From Inonotus obliquus (Eukaryota; Basidiomycota; Agaricomycetes; Hymenochaetales; Hymenochaetaceae): 64,000 nucleotides of DNA. The DNA lies in the NCBI GenBank assembly GCA_032164295.1, contig JAJHTX010000001.1, positions 3,410,001 to 3,474,000 on the forward strand. Reading direction: 5' to 3'. Of this stretch, positions 11,588-22,900 are shown piece by piece (positions within the stretch are counted from its first letter, which is position 1; the number at the start of each line of letters is the position of its first letter). The notes beneath the pieces are model-generated. The model was not told the origin of the DNA. It saw only the letters and a program-made list of their open reading frames with translations, and searched no databases. The translations under genes were made by a program, and so were the position numbers.

Positions 11588-13898
11588 TTTTGGTAGGTAT
11601 TCACAGATTGTTGAGCTTGCGCTTCTTATCGGGTGGATATCGCTGATTTTTCCTACCAGGGATTAACGAGGACCAGGACAGTGTCATTCCTTGTCGCAAT
11701 TCCTTTTCCCGAGTTTCTCCGCTTTCGCATTTGGTCTTCTTTTTTCCCCCTTTCCCGTACATTTCTGTAGCACCGTTGTCTGCACACGCTCACTTTGTTA
11801 TCGACTGCTTTGCTTACTTATTGATTACCCCATTTTCAAAAGCAAGATGAAGATCTCATGGTGCTGACCACGGCAGTTTCTTGAAACCTGCACCTGTACC
11901 GGTGACAATCAATCTCTGTTGGATTGTTGCTTCTATGTCTCTATTGGCACGAAACTTCGTTCTTGCAGGCCACTTCACGTTGTTCCTGATTCTTAAGCTC
12001 TGTTATTTCGCCCCTTTTCCACTTATTCCCTCTTGAAGGGCGGCTCATTCAACCTTGGGTGAAGGACCACAGAAATGTGGTGATTAGAGCCAAGCCTGCT
12101 CTGTTTCTCGTGCTTATTTACCCTTATGCTTCGTGGAGGCGTACCAGCGGTTCAAAGGTGAGCGGGTTTACCGACCCAGTCCGCTGGTGGAGATATGAAG
12201 CACCATGCAAGCAGCTCTAACGCGCGTCCTGTACCCCAAGAGTTTGACCTCTAGGTGGGTCATGTTATTCTCTATATCCGTTACCAGGCCAATAATGGCT
12301 TAATCCTGGGGAAATCTTTGTATTAGGAACCGCATGTTTTTTGCCTTATTACAGAAGAATGATGTTCGCAGCTAGAGGGGCCGTGAATATATTTATACGG
12401 TGAGCGAGCACTGTCTGGATCTAATGCAGGGTTAATCCCTCTTCCGCGCCTCTGTTAAAGAACGCCCAATAAGTATTAGATACCATCCGCAAAGGTAGGG
12501 AAGGCGGCTGCGGCTTGAAACAATGTATTAATCACTCTATGACGTTGTCCAGGTATATGTGCACGTTGCTCAGTCTTTCATGACTTATTCGAGGTAAGGC
12601 CAGTTCCGAAACGTAAACGAAATAAGAGGGAAGAAACTTGCCAAGATAAATACGTTCCGTCCGTCGGTAACAAAGCATACCACTTATCCGAACTTACTGA
12701 ACTGATTGGAAATTTCTACATTACTTCCATCTACAAAGGTCTACGCATCCTATCGAGGCATTAATCTTAACACAACTCAAGAACAAGGCTGAATAAGCAA
12801 AGAGTAAAGTTAAGTGGGATAAGATGAGCACAGGGTGCTCCGAGTCACTGACGGAATCTGGTCCTTCTGAATTTTCTTTTCTGAATGGAACACGCGTTAT
12901 TATCGGAGGTGAACATGCCAGCGCTGGCTCACATTCAATTTCCCACGCATTCAATTTCCCGCGCCACAGGGAGGATGGCATTGACTATACAAGCTGGTTC
13001 TGAATCAGCAACAGCCCTTGAACAAAGCATGTATAGGTTTCAATACATCTAGATCTCACTTCTCGGTTCTTCCTTGTCGATGGATGCATGTAGCGATCAC
13101 GTTCCGATCAGTACATGGGTGCGCATGAAAATGATACTTGGAAAATTGCAGACTGCACTGTACGTCCTCACTTCATCGGAGACTTGATATTATTTGATTC
13201 TGATTAGGAACCTCTATACTGAAGCGAAGAGAGCCGAGACGCCGTTAGTAGGAAAACATCGGAACTAGCCGAATTGATGGCTTAGCAGGCTATCTCCGAC
13301 ATATGTTCATGCGCATTGTTTCTTCTACACACAGTATCAGAGGGCAAATGGAGTCAAGAAACAAGAATTGACAACGTAAGATCGTCCTTATCAATATATT
13401 GTAACAGAACCTGACCTTGAATGACTTCGATAGTAATCTTGGTCCCTCGTCCTCCGGACCTACGGGTTCCAATATAATGGCAATTTGCAAAATTCACAGG
13501 CCATTCATACCGACGACATAGTAACCGCCGTTTTCTTATCAACAGTTTGCACTCACTCAGTTTTCTGGTGGTAAAAACTCATGACACACTAAACCTTCGC
13601 TTGCTGGGCGGAACCTGAAGCTGCCCTCGAATATGATCGCCAATCTATCGGTCATTTTTACCTTGATTTCTTTCATTGCTAACCGTTACGAGACTTTAAG
13701 ATTCTGCCGTGCTTCCTTCCCGTCATACGGCGCCGTCGGTTCATCCTTAGAACCTTCGCAACCTCGAATTCATCGGCAAAAACATCTCTCGCACTGGTAC
13801 ATGCCGTACCGTTTATGCGATATATAAAATGACCTTCGGTTAGGCTTTTACTTACCAACCCATACTGTCTTGTTTCCAATTCCTTTCTCCCCAGCTGC
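11588..13898. other. 2.3-kb spacer, no supported gene
   Basis: The first several hundred bases after VID30 are T/C-rich and look like 3' UTR. Minus-strand frames at 12721-12981 and 13290-13542 (containing TRRSGGRGTKITIEVIQGQV) are weakly protein-like but match no family I know. The last 250 bp before 13899 should contain the UbiA promoter. No tRNA or snRNA signature was recognised. Confidence 0.4.
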
Positions 13899-14984
13899 AT
13901 GCTTGCGATGCCTCTTAGGAAGCTAGCATCTGAGGTACGTTACTACCTGTGGACGCTTTTCCTCTTTACGAAGTCGGACATAAAGACGACTGTCATTCCT
14001 ATCGTGCGTAGCCATTTCTTCACCGTCTGCCTTCTCTCACGGAAACTATAAGACGTCACTTGCTGTTGCGTCTGCACCTCTCGCTTCCCTAGACCACCTT
14101 CCTCACACTATATTTTGGATCTGGTTTCACGTTCTGCAATTCGATGTATCAAACCAGACGCTCAATCCTGAGGAAGATGAATACAACAAGCGAGACAGGC
14201 CTCTCCCTTCAAAGCGCATCACCTTGCGGAATGCGCTGAGATTACGTTGGGCACTTGTCCCTGCATGTTGGATTCTCTCCGCATTTTACAGTGTAGAGAC
14301 CGTATACGCGAGCGTTGCGTTGTGCGCTCTAACGTTTATTTACGACGAGATGGGGGCTGCTGCTGGACATTGGGCTGGTCGAAACTTCGTAAATGCGCTC
14401 GGTTTCATGTCTTTCGAAGTCGGAGCATGCCTTATTGCCGGTGAGTTTCGGTCCGCACAAGGCTGCTATAATCCGAAATGACTAACGTTTTTATCGCTTG
14501 ATCACATTTGCAACTTTCAGGCGAAAACCGGCACCGATTAGACAACATTGGCATGTTTTCCGTGCTCTGCAGTGCTGGCATCTTCGCGACGACCATTCAA
14601 GCACAGGACTTCAAGGACACTGAGGGTGATCGACTCGTCGGACGTAAGACGCTGCCAATTGTTGCACCAAGAATTGCCCGTCCGACACTCATGCTGGCAT
14701 TACTCTCATGGACTTATGCGCTAAGCATTTTGTGGAGGCTTGCGGCTGTTCCTGCATTTGCATTTCACTGCTTAGCTCTATCTGTCGGCGGCCGATACTT
14801 GACGTTGAAGAACATCAAAGCGGATCAGAGAAGTTTCTATCTTTACAATGTGGGTCTTGATTGCGCTCGCACCGTTGTTTGCGCCATTACTAATATTTGG
14901 CATGATATACAATAGGTGTGGTTATCCGTCGCCCACGCTCTTCCTGCTTACTTCCGCTTCATTGCAACGGAGCGGGCGCTCTAA
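13899..14984 (+). CDS. UbiA-superfamily membrane prenyltransferase-like protein
   Basis: An integral membrane enzyme of the UbiA fold, which transfers or cyclises isoprenoid groups. Four exons are read: PLRKLASEVRYYLWTLFLF with TKSDIKTTVIPI; LDHLPHTIFWIWFHVLQF with DVSNQTLNPEEDEYNKRDRP; RNALRLRWALVPACWILS up to GFMSFEVGACLIAG; and GENRHRLDNIG to TLKNIKADQRSFYLYN, plus a short last exon VWLSVAHALPAYFRFIATER ending at 14984. The first Asp-rich motif is the fungal variant D-x-x-N-Q-x(5)-ED-x-x-N-K; the second, QDFKDTEGDRLVGRKTLP, has the classical D-x-x-D-x-x-GD. About eight hydrophobic helices are visible. The ATG at 13899 (MLAMPLRK) is first; 13908 is an in-frame alternative. Substrate unknown: this fungal subgroup includes enzymes of meroterpenoid and sesquiterpene pathways, but no partner biosynthetic genes are next to it. 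Confidence 0.82.
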
Positions 14985-16340
14985 GCAAAGCAATACCATG
15001 ATCTGTACGCTATTGCTAGAAGCGCTCGCGCGACCCTTCGTTGTGAGATTTATTTCATATTTACCGAAGTCCCAGTCGTCTACATCTCAATATCTAATTC
15101 CGCCACTGCATTACAATCTTGGGCGGACATGATGTGCATACAACCCTGTTCGGATATCATAATGCCCCGTAGCTTCTTCGTCATCCTGCAAGCTTTCTCA
15201 CACTCTGTTCTTCTGTGTAATGTCTCCTTCCCGACTAGTTGTTCCTTTCAGTCTCCATCTTGCTTTTAATTCGCTGTCTTTTTCAAAATGAACTCCGATC
15301 TCCCCTTGCTCTCCGGGCTAGTACCATACAGGTATGGCTTCACCCCTTCCACCGGGCTATTGAATGTAGACTTTTCTTGAAGTACAACGTGGCTAAAATT
15401 GCATGTAATACAAAATGTCATATCTAAATAGGCAAATAGTATTTGACCAGAAAAATGCTTAGAAACGAGGAAGACACGGGGGTGAAAATTGTCGTCCCGT
15501 GTGTGACAGTTTAATGCTTGCTAGTGGATTGCTTGTTGGAGTGCTCCTTATGCCGACGAAGTCCTGATCTCCGACAACCACAATCGCGAAGATGGGGATG
15601 CGGGTCAGGTTCCAACAAACCTTCGACCAGTACTATGTCAACATAAAGATACAGAGTTAACTGCGATAGTTAGTGGCATGTTTAATGGACCTCATAACTC
15701 TACAAGTGGGGCTTATAGCCTGAGCCACAACTGAAATGAAACACCATCGGACGATTTAATCAGTCGAATGAAAGCAATATATCGGGAAGTGCGTCCGCAA
15801 TCTACTTCGCCGCGTTTTTCTCGCCTGAATCGAGATTGCATACCTCCAGCAAGTTCTGAGAAGTCACAATGACTAAGTTAATATCATATGCGCGGCATTG
15901 AGACGTGTGAAAGTGCATACGAAGATGAGAGTAGTCTGAGTTCTCCGCGGGAAACGCATTAGGTACCGTATTAGCTTTAATCACAGTTGCGCGAATGTCT
16001 TGAAAGAGTTCCAATCAGACGGCCAGAGAAACGAAGTTACTGAGGGAAAAACGAAAAAGTTCTGTTGCATCCCTGGTGCCGTCGGGACTTTAGGCGAAAG
16101 CGATCATCGGAGTCGGGGCGAAGTAGCACAGGTCGCGTGAAACTTGCGCGTTTCCAGAAGCAGTCGAGAGTGGTCGCAGACCAGTTGGTGTCGCGGAATC
16201 GTTCACTGAGCTCTCGTGTTATGTACAGGAGTGAGTGAGTAGAGGCGCATTTTCGAGTAGTGAGAAACACAAACTCACGTGCCCAACCTTTGGACGAATT
16301 TGGTACCTTCTTTAAGTTCTTATTCCACCACTGACCTGCC
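14985..16340. other. Spacer between UbiA and GCN20 genes
   Basis: Apart from the doubtful small minus-strand gene at 15511-15841, nothing is recognised. The region carries the UbiA 3' UTR and the GCN20 promoter. A minus-strand frame 16037-16342 begins at an ATG that overlaps the GCN20 start codon on the other strand, so it is unlikely to be real. Confidence 0.4.
15511..15841 (-). CDS. Possible small two-exon gene of unknown function
   Basis: Low-confidence candidate. Reading down from ATG 15841 gives MQSRFRREKRGEVDCGR then TSRYIAFIRLIKSSD. A GT-AG intron of about 100 nt then joins in phase to VLVEGLLEPDPHPHLRDCGC and RRSGLRRHKEHSNKQSTSKH, with the stop at 15511-15513, about 72 residues in all. 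The sequence is basic, with a Cys pair, and looks more like protein than the alternative frames. I recognise no family. More 5' exons may exist up to about 16300. It would be divergent from GCN20. Confidence 0.25.
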
Positions 16341-19300
16341 ATGTCCGTGGCTGATGTAGCAAGAGAAATTCGTACGAGTCTTCCAAGTACAGAGGATGTT
16401 GTCGTCAGCTACCTGTCGGGTTACCTTGTTGATGATGCTGGCGCGGACGAGGATGTCCTTCAGGTCACACGTTCTATGTTGGAATCTTTCGCAGAGTTTG
16501 AGGGCAAACCCTCAGCTCTCGACGAGCTTCTCACTCGCTTAGGAACGCTGCTGGCTGCGCGACTGACCGCAAGGAATTCCACAACGGGTGGACCGAGAAA
16601 GTTAGAGAAGGCAATGGAGTTAGGGAAATCCGGTGCGATTTCGAGTACGATTGCATTCTCGCAAGGAGTAGATCTGGAGTCCATCAACAAGGCAAAGTAG
16701 GTTGCAGCACTGTTCTATATAGCATCTTGTTGAAATCAATCACAGAGCCTCTCGCGTCGATGTTAAAAAACTAGAAAAACAAGAAGCGAAACTCAGGGTA
16801 TGCTCCAATTTCTATATTCTTGACAAATGATTGAATGCTCCTGAACACAACAAGGCGAAAATCGATAAGAGAGCTCGTCGAGATCTATACGAAGGTTCGA
16901 AACTGCTGGATCAGCATCGAAAGCAGGTATGAAAGTATGCATGCAATGCTAGTCCCTAATTGACTAAACTGTCCGCGAGAACAGCAAACGTATGAAGAAA
17001 TGTTCTTGAAAGTCAACTCGCTCGAGGCGAGCAGTGCTGGCAAGAATAAGAGCAAAGATGTCCATTTAGCTTCCATCGATGTTACATTTGGTTCGCATCG
17101 TATTCTGTGAGTTATTCTGCGCTTTTTCTCCGAGCTATCTATTGAAGGGGAATGCTTTTAATTAGATCGGGAGCAAGCTTGACGCTTGCTTATGGACGCA
17201 GATACGGTCTCATTGGACGGAATGGTCAGTGGAGAAATGTTATTTCTGTCCAGCCAAGCTGATGTAAGAGCTTCCAAGGTGTTGGCAAATCCACATTGCT
17301 CAGACACATTGCTCTTCGTGAAGTTCCAGTTCCCTCTCACATTACGATCCTATTCGTTGAACAAGAGGTAATTGAGGTATTAGTATTTGTTGCCGTTAGC
17401 TAATACGTCGCATTTTTAGATTGTTGGAGATGATACAACTGCAGTCGATTCAGTGCTGAAGGCGGACGTCTGGCGGGTTACTCTACTAAAGGAAGAGACA
17501 GCATTGAATGCGAAGCTTACAGAGCTTGAGAAGCAGGGTGATGATAAACGCTTTGAGGACGCAAGGGAAGAAGCTGCAGCACGGCTTGCGGAGGTGCACC
17601 AGAGCCTTGCTGACATGGAGGCCGAGAGTGGTCCAGCAAGGGCTGCGTCACTCTTAGCAGGTGAGAGACCTTAAAAAAATCGCTCAACCTCCCTTTCTGA
17701 GTATACCCATAGGCCTGGGATTCAGCGAGGCGGATCAACAACGTCCAACCAAGTCATTCAGTGGTGGATGGCGGTAAGCTAACTTACTGGGACACATTCC
17801 GTGTCCTGCTTATCTGCCATGTCCGACTATAGGATGCGTCTTGCGCTCGCACGAGCGCTGTTCGTTAAAGTAAGTTGTACAAGAAGATGATCTGAGTTCG
17901 TTAGAGATTCATGCAGCATCTCAGCCCCATCTGCTGTTGCTTGACGAGCCTTCCAATCACAGTAAGTCAGCTCCGCTCTGTTGGCTATGGACCTGCATTA
18001 ACGCACTGTTTAGTCGATCTCAATGCTCTCGCTTGGTTGGAAGACTACTTGCAAACGTGGCCAGGTACATTACTAGTCGTGTAAGTGGTGCCCATTTTTT
18101 GCGGCTGGTATGATATCTCACTTACGCTTGGAATAGATCTCATGATAGAGCTTTCTTGTTAGTAGGGCTGGATGGTTTGCGTAACAGTCTGATCTAACCA
18201 GACTTTCTCAGAGACGCTGTCGCTACTGACATCATCCATCAACATTCTGGGCGCTTGGACTACTACAAAGGGTGAGACTACTGTGCTGGGCGATGATCAA
18301 GACTGTCAAGTCTGATGATCATATTTAGAAACTTTACACAGTTCTATTCCACGAAAACCGAGCGCGACAAAAAGCTACAGCGGGAATATGAAACTCAGAT
18401 GGAATACCGCAAGCACCTACAAGCATTCATCGATCGATGGCGATATAATGCCAACCGAGGTGCGGAACTCTTCATCACCTATTCCATAGAAACTGAGCCT
18501 GGCAACGTTAGCTGCCCAGGCACAATCCAAAATAAAGATTCTTGAGAAGCTGCCAGAATTGCAACCACCGGAGGCGGCTGAGACTGAGACTTTCCGGTTC
18601 GGGACTTCCAACTGGTACCTCTGTCACTTCTGACTCCAGTTGTTCAGGTTTCCGGAGTGTGACAAAATTTCTCCCCCCCTGCTACAATTGTCCGGTGTCA
18701 CGTTTGGATACACGCCGGAAAATCCTATACTCAAGAATATAGATTTCGACGTTGGTCTTGAATCAAGAATCGCTGTTGTGGGAGCGAACGGAGCTGGAAA
18801 GTGAGCATTTGCATTGACTGAATACCTTAATTTGGGTCGCTAACGTTACGGTAGATCAACACTGTAAGGTGCCTGTGCTGAATCCTGAGTAATGGCCTAA
18901 GATTTTGCCACTATATAGGATCAAACTTCTTATGGGAGAGCTTCACCCGCAAAGTGGTCAGGTAAACAGAAATGGTCGTCTGAGAATGTAGGAACTCCGC
19001 TTTCATCACAACAATAACTATGATCAACACGTATCTCAGCGGCTACTTTGCTCAGCACCATGTTGACATGCTAACGCCGACTATGACGCCTGTATCATTT
19101 TTGGCCTCAAAGTTTCCCGGAAAGAGTGAGCAGGAATATCGAAGCCACTTAGGGAATTTCCAAATCAGCGGAATGACTGGGTGGGTAGTATTATTTCTCG
19201 CACTGTTTCAAACTTATAATTACGTCGGCGATTTCTTCCGGAAAGGCTGCAGCTCATAGCAACGCTAAGTGGGGGTCAGAAGAGTCGTGTAGCGTTTGCT

Positions 19301-19731
19301 GTGCTATCACTTCTTAAACCCCACATCCTACTGCTCGACGAGGTGCACTATTTATTTATCCTCTTACTATTACGGTCGCTCATGGCACTTTACAGCCAAC
19401 TAATCACCTAGATATTGAAGGTCTAGATGCGCTGATGATTGCGCTCAACAAGTGGAATGGAGGGGTGATAGTCATCTCCCACGACGAAAGGTTTATTACG
19501 TCCGTCGCTCGAGAAGTATGGCATCACCGCATCCTGAACAATTCTCTACGCTAACAAAGCTTCCATCTCTCTTCCAATGATAGCTGTGGGTTTGCGGTGG
19601 AGGATTAGTGACGAAGTTCAATGGCGATGTCGAGGCGTATAAGGTTTGTCTAGGTTCTCCTTTGCAGATAGGCATTCACTGACTAGTTTCTACAGAAATT
19701 GATTGTTGGTGGACTGAAGGCAACACCGTGA
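16341..19731 (+). CDS. GCN20: ABCF-type ATPase, GCN20/ABCF3 orthologue
   Basis: A soluble twin-ABC ATPase that with GCN1 activates the GCN2 eIF2-alpha kinase on starved ribosomes. The N-terminal extension (MSVADVAREIRTSLPSTE, LSGYLVDD) is the GCN1-binding type that separates ABCF3 from the shorter ABCF1/2. ABC domain 1: Walker A GRNGVGKSTLLRHIALR (the codon after GRN is split by an intron), signature SFSGGWRMRLALARALF, Walker B LLLLDEPSNHIDL, H-loop VVSHDRAFL. A linker follows with KLQREYETQMEYRKHLQAFI. ABC domain 2: Walker A VVGANGAGKSTLIKLL, signature LSGGQKSRVAFAVLSLL, Walker B ILLLDEPTNHLDIEGL, H-loop VISHDERF. It ends ELWVCGGGLVTKFNGDVEAY plus KKLIVGGLKATP at 19731. No membrane segments. 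More than a dozen small exons. All catalytic motifs are intact. Confidence 0.9.
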
Positions 19732-19978
19732 CACGGGGTGTAATTTAGAATTAGACAGCTCAGGATATCTGTGTGCAGTCGCAGAGCTGCGCTTTAAGTA
19801 GTAGGTCCGAGTCATGATGTAAGAAATAAAGAAAAATGGAAGTCAATGAAGACTCGGAGGACATGTGTAGATTATGTAATGATGTTTGTAACCGATACCC
19901 TGTGATGTTTCGCGTCTGTCACGCCCAGGAGTTCAACACGCGTCTGCACTCAACAACGACAACCGACGACACCTTGCC

Positions 19979-22900
19979 ATGAGCTCGTCAGAGGCGGAGA
20001 ATTTCAACATTGATGACGTGTCGGGATCCGATTATGACTCAAATGATTATGTACCAGCGAAGAAGAAAGCCGTACGTCTGCGTGATTTCCTTGTTGAATG
20101 ACTCTAACATGAGCCGTTCAGGTGAAAGCCACGAAACCGGCTGCGAAGGTTTCGAAACCCGTCAAACCAGCTGCGAAGAGTACAGCGAAACCGAAGGCAT
20201 CGGGAAAGAAGAAACCTTTGAGGGATTTAGATGAGAATGTCGAGGACAGTTTTATGGATTTAGACCAGGAGGACAACGACACAATGTTAGACGACGATGG
20301 ACCCGGGCCTTCGTCAGGGAAGGCACCCGCAGCACCTCCGATGAACGGAAAGACGGCTTCCGAGCACTACAAGAAGGTATGCAGATAGCTTCACTGGAAG
20401 AATGCTTACTGACGGTTGCTAGCTCACGCCAAGAGAGCACGTTCTTGCCCGACCTGATACATATGTCGGAAGCATCCAGACGATCACCCAGCCTATGTGG
20501 GTGTATGATTCAGAAACAAAGAGAATGACGTTCAAGGAGGTTTCTTATGTCCCCGGATTTCTCAAGATTGTGGACGAAATCCTGGTAAATGCTGCAGATA
20601 ATAAGGTGAGGCTGATCGCTCTCGTTGCTAGTCAAGCCACTTACAGCATTTTAGATCAACGATCCGAACATGGATACCCTCAAAGTGAACATCGACGCCG
20701 AGGAAGGCACAATTTCGATCTATAACAACGGGAGGGGCATTCCCATCGAGATGCATTCTAAGGAGAAGATCATGATCCCGGAAATGATTTTCGGACATCT
20801 ACTAACGTCAGGGAACTACGATGACAGCATCCAGAAGCTTACGGGTGGACGCAACGGATACGGAGCGAAGTTAGCGAACATCTACTCGACCGAGTTCACC
20901 ATCGAAACAGCGAACAGCGAGCAGAAATACAGACAGACGTGGACGAAGAACATGTCGGTCTGCGGAAAGGCGAAAATCACCAAGTGCAAGAAGGAGGAGT
21001 ATACTCGTGTCACGTTCTCTCCAGACTTTGCTAAGTTCAGCATGAACGGCATCGATGACGATACATTGGCTCTTCTGAAGAAACGAGTGTACGATGTGGC
21101 TGGAACTGTCAAGGACATAAAGGTCTTCTTGAATGACGAGCGGGTCAAGATCAAGAATTTCAAGCAATACGTCGAGATGCACATCAACTCTGTTGCTGCA
21201 GAAGCTGCAGATTCTTCGGGAGGTGCAGCCCAACCGAAGCAAGCGATCATTTACGAACAGGTTCATCCCAGATGGGAGGTTGCTTTCGCAGTATCGGATG
21301 GCTCATTCCAGCAAACATCATTCGTGAACTCAATTGCAACAACGAGAGGTGGAACACATGTCGATTACATCGTTAATCAAGTCACGAAGAGTCTTATAAC
21401 GGCGATCTCAAAGAAGAACAAAGGCGCAACGGTGAAACCGGCACAGATTAAAAATCACATGTGGATCTTTGTCAATGCTCTTATTGAGAATCCGACCTTT
21501 GACTCTCAAACGAAGGAAACTCTGACGAAGACCGCAAGTGGATTTGGTTCCAAGCCCTCGCTCACTGAAGATTTCATGAAGAAAGGTGAGTTTATATTCT
21601 TAACTATTGCTGCTACTCCATTGACTACTGGTGCTATAGTCATGAAATCTAGTATTATTGATCATGTTCTTAATTGGGCCAAGAACAAGGCCGATCAGCA
21701 AATTAAGAGGACGGATGGGAGTAAACGTAGTCGGTGAGTCGAATTTTGCACTTCTATCGATCTCGAACTCATTTCCTTGAAGGCTTCTCGGAATTACGAA
21801 GCTTGCCGACGCCAACAATGCTGGGACCCGCGAGGGTTCTAAATGCACACTCATTCTTACTGAAGGGGATTCCGCTAAAGCTCTTGCTGTTGCTGGGCTT
21901 GGAGTCGTTGGCCGCAACAATTTTGGCGTCTTCCCGCTTCGCGGGAAGTTACTCAATGTGCGTGAAGCGAAGCACGAGCAAATCATGAAGAACGAAGAAC
22001 TCCAAAACGTCAAGAAGATTCTCGGTCTCCAGCATGGAAAAGATTACAAAGACACCGCCAGCTTGCGATATGGCCGTCTCATGATAATGACTGATCAGGT
22101 ACGCTTCTAATTTAGCTAATGCCTAGTCTATACTTACTTTACCGCGGTGGATAGGACCATGATGGTTCTCACATTAAGGGACTTCTGATCAACTTCCTTG
22201 ATCACTTCTACCCATCTTTGCTGAAGATACCCGAGTTCTTGGTGGAGTTCGTAACACCTATCGTTAGGGTGCGTTCAAAGCTTCTATCCGAACCGCTGTG
22301 TGCTGACGTGCTTGGAAGGTCACGAAAGGGAAGCAGCGCATTGACTTCTTCACTTTGCCCGAGTATGAAAGATGGCTGGAAGAGACGCCTGATGCCCATA
22401 AATGGGACGCGAAGTATTATAAGGGTCTCGGAACGAGTAAAGACTCGGACGCTCGCGATTACTTCAGTAATATGGGGAAACACATGATTCCCTTTGCTCC
22501 AACGCAAGAAGGCGATCGTGAGTTGATAGACCTTGCTTTCAGTAAGAAGAAAGCGGATGATCGAAAGGAGTGGCTCCGGCATTTCAGGGTTCGTTCTTCT
22601 CGTTCATGTCTCTCGAAGGAGGACTCATCTATACCGACCAAAAGCCCGGGACATATCTCGATCACAACGTGGATGAAATCCCCTACTCTGACTTCATCAA
22701 TAAGGAACTCATCCTCTTCTCGATGGCGGATAACATTCGGTCTATTCCATCCGTTGCGGATGGACTAAAACCTGGTCAACGGAAGGTCATCTGGGGCTGT
22801 TTCAAGCGCAAGTTGAAGAAAGAAATCAAGGTCTGAAGCTATCTGCCTGGTATTGCGTTACCAACCCTGAGCTGATACTTCTTAAAGGTTGCGCAATTGG

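Noticed and set aside
11950..12560. Possible structured RNA (snRNA or snoRNA) downstream of VID30
   Set aside because: No U1/U2/U4/U5/U6 signature sequence and no convincing box motifs could be found by eye.
16037..16342. 101-codon minus-strand frame starting MAGQWWNKNLKK
   Set aside because: Its ATG shares bases with the GCN20 ATG on the opposite strand, which would leave no room for promoters or leaders. No family resemblance.
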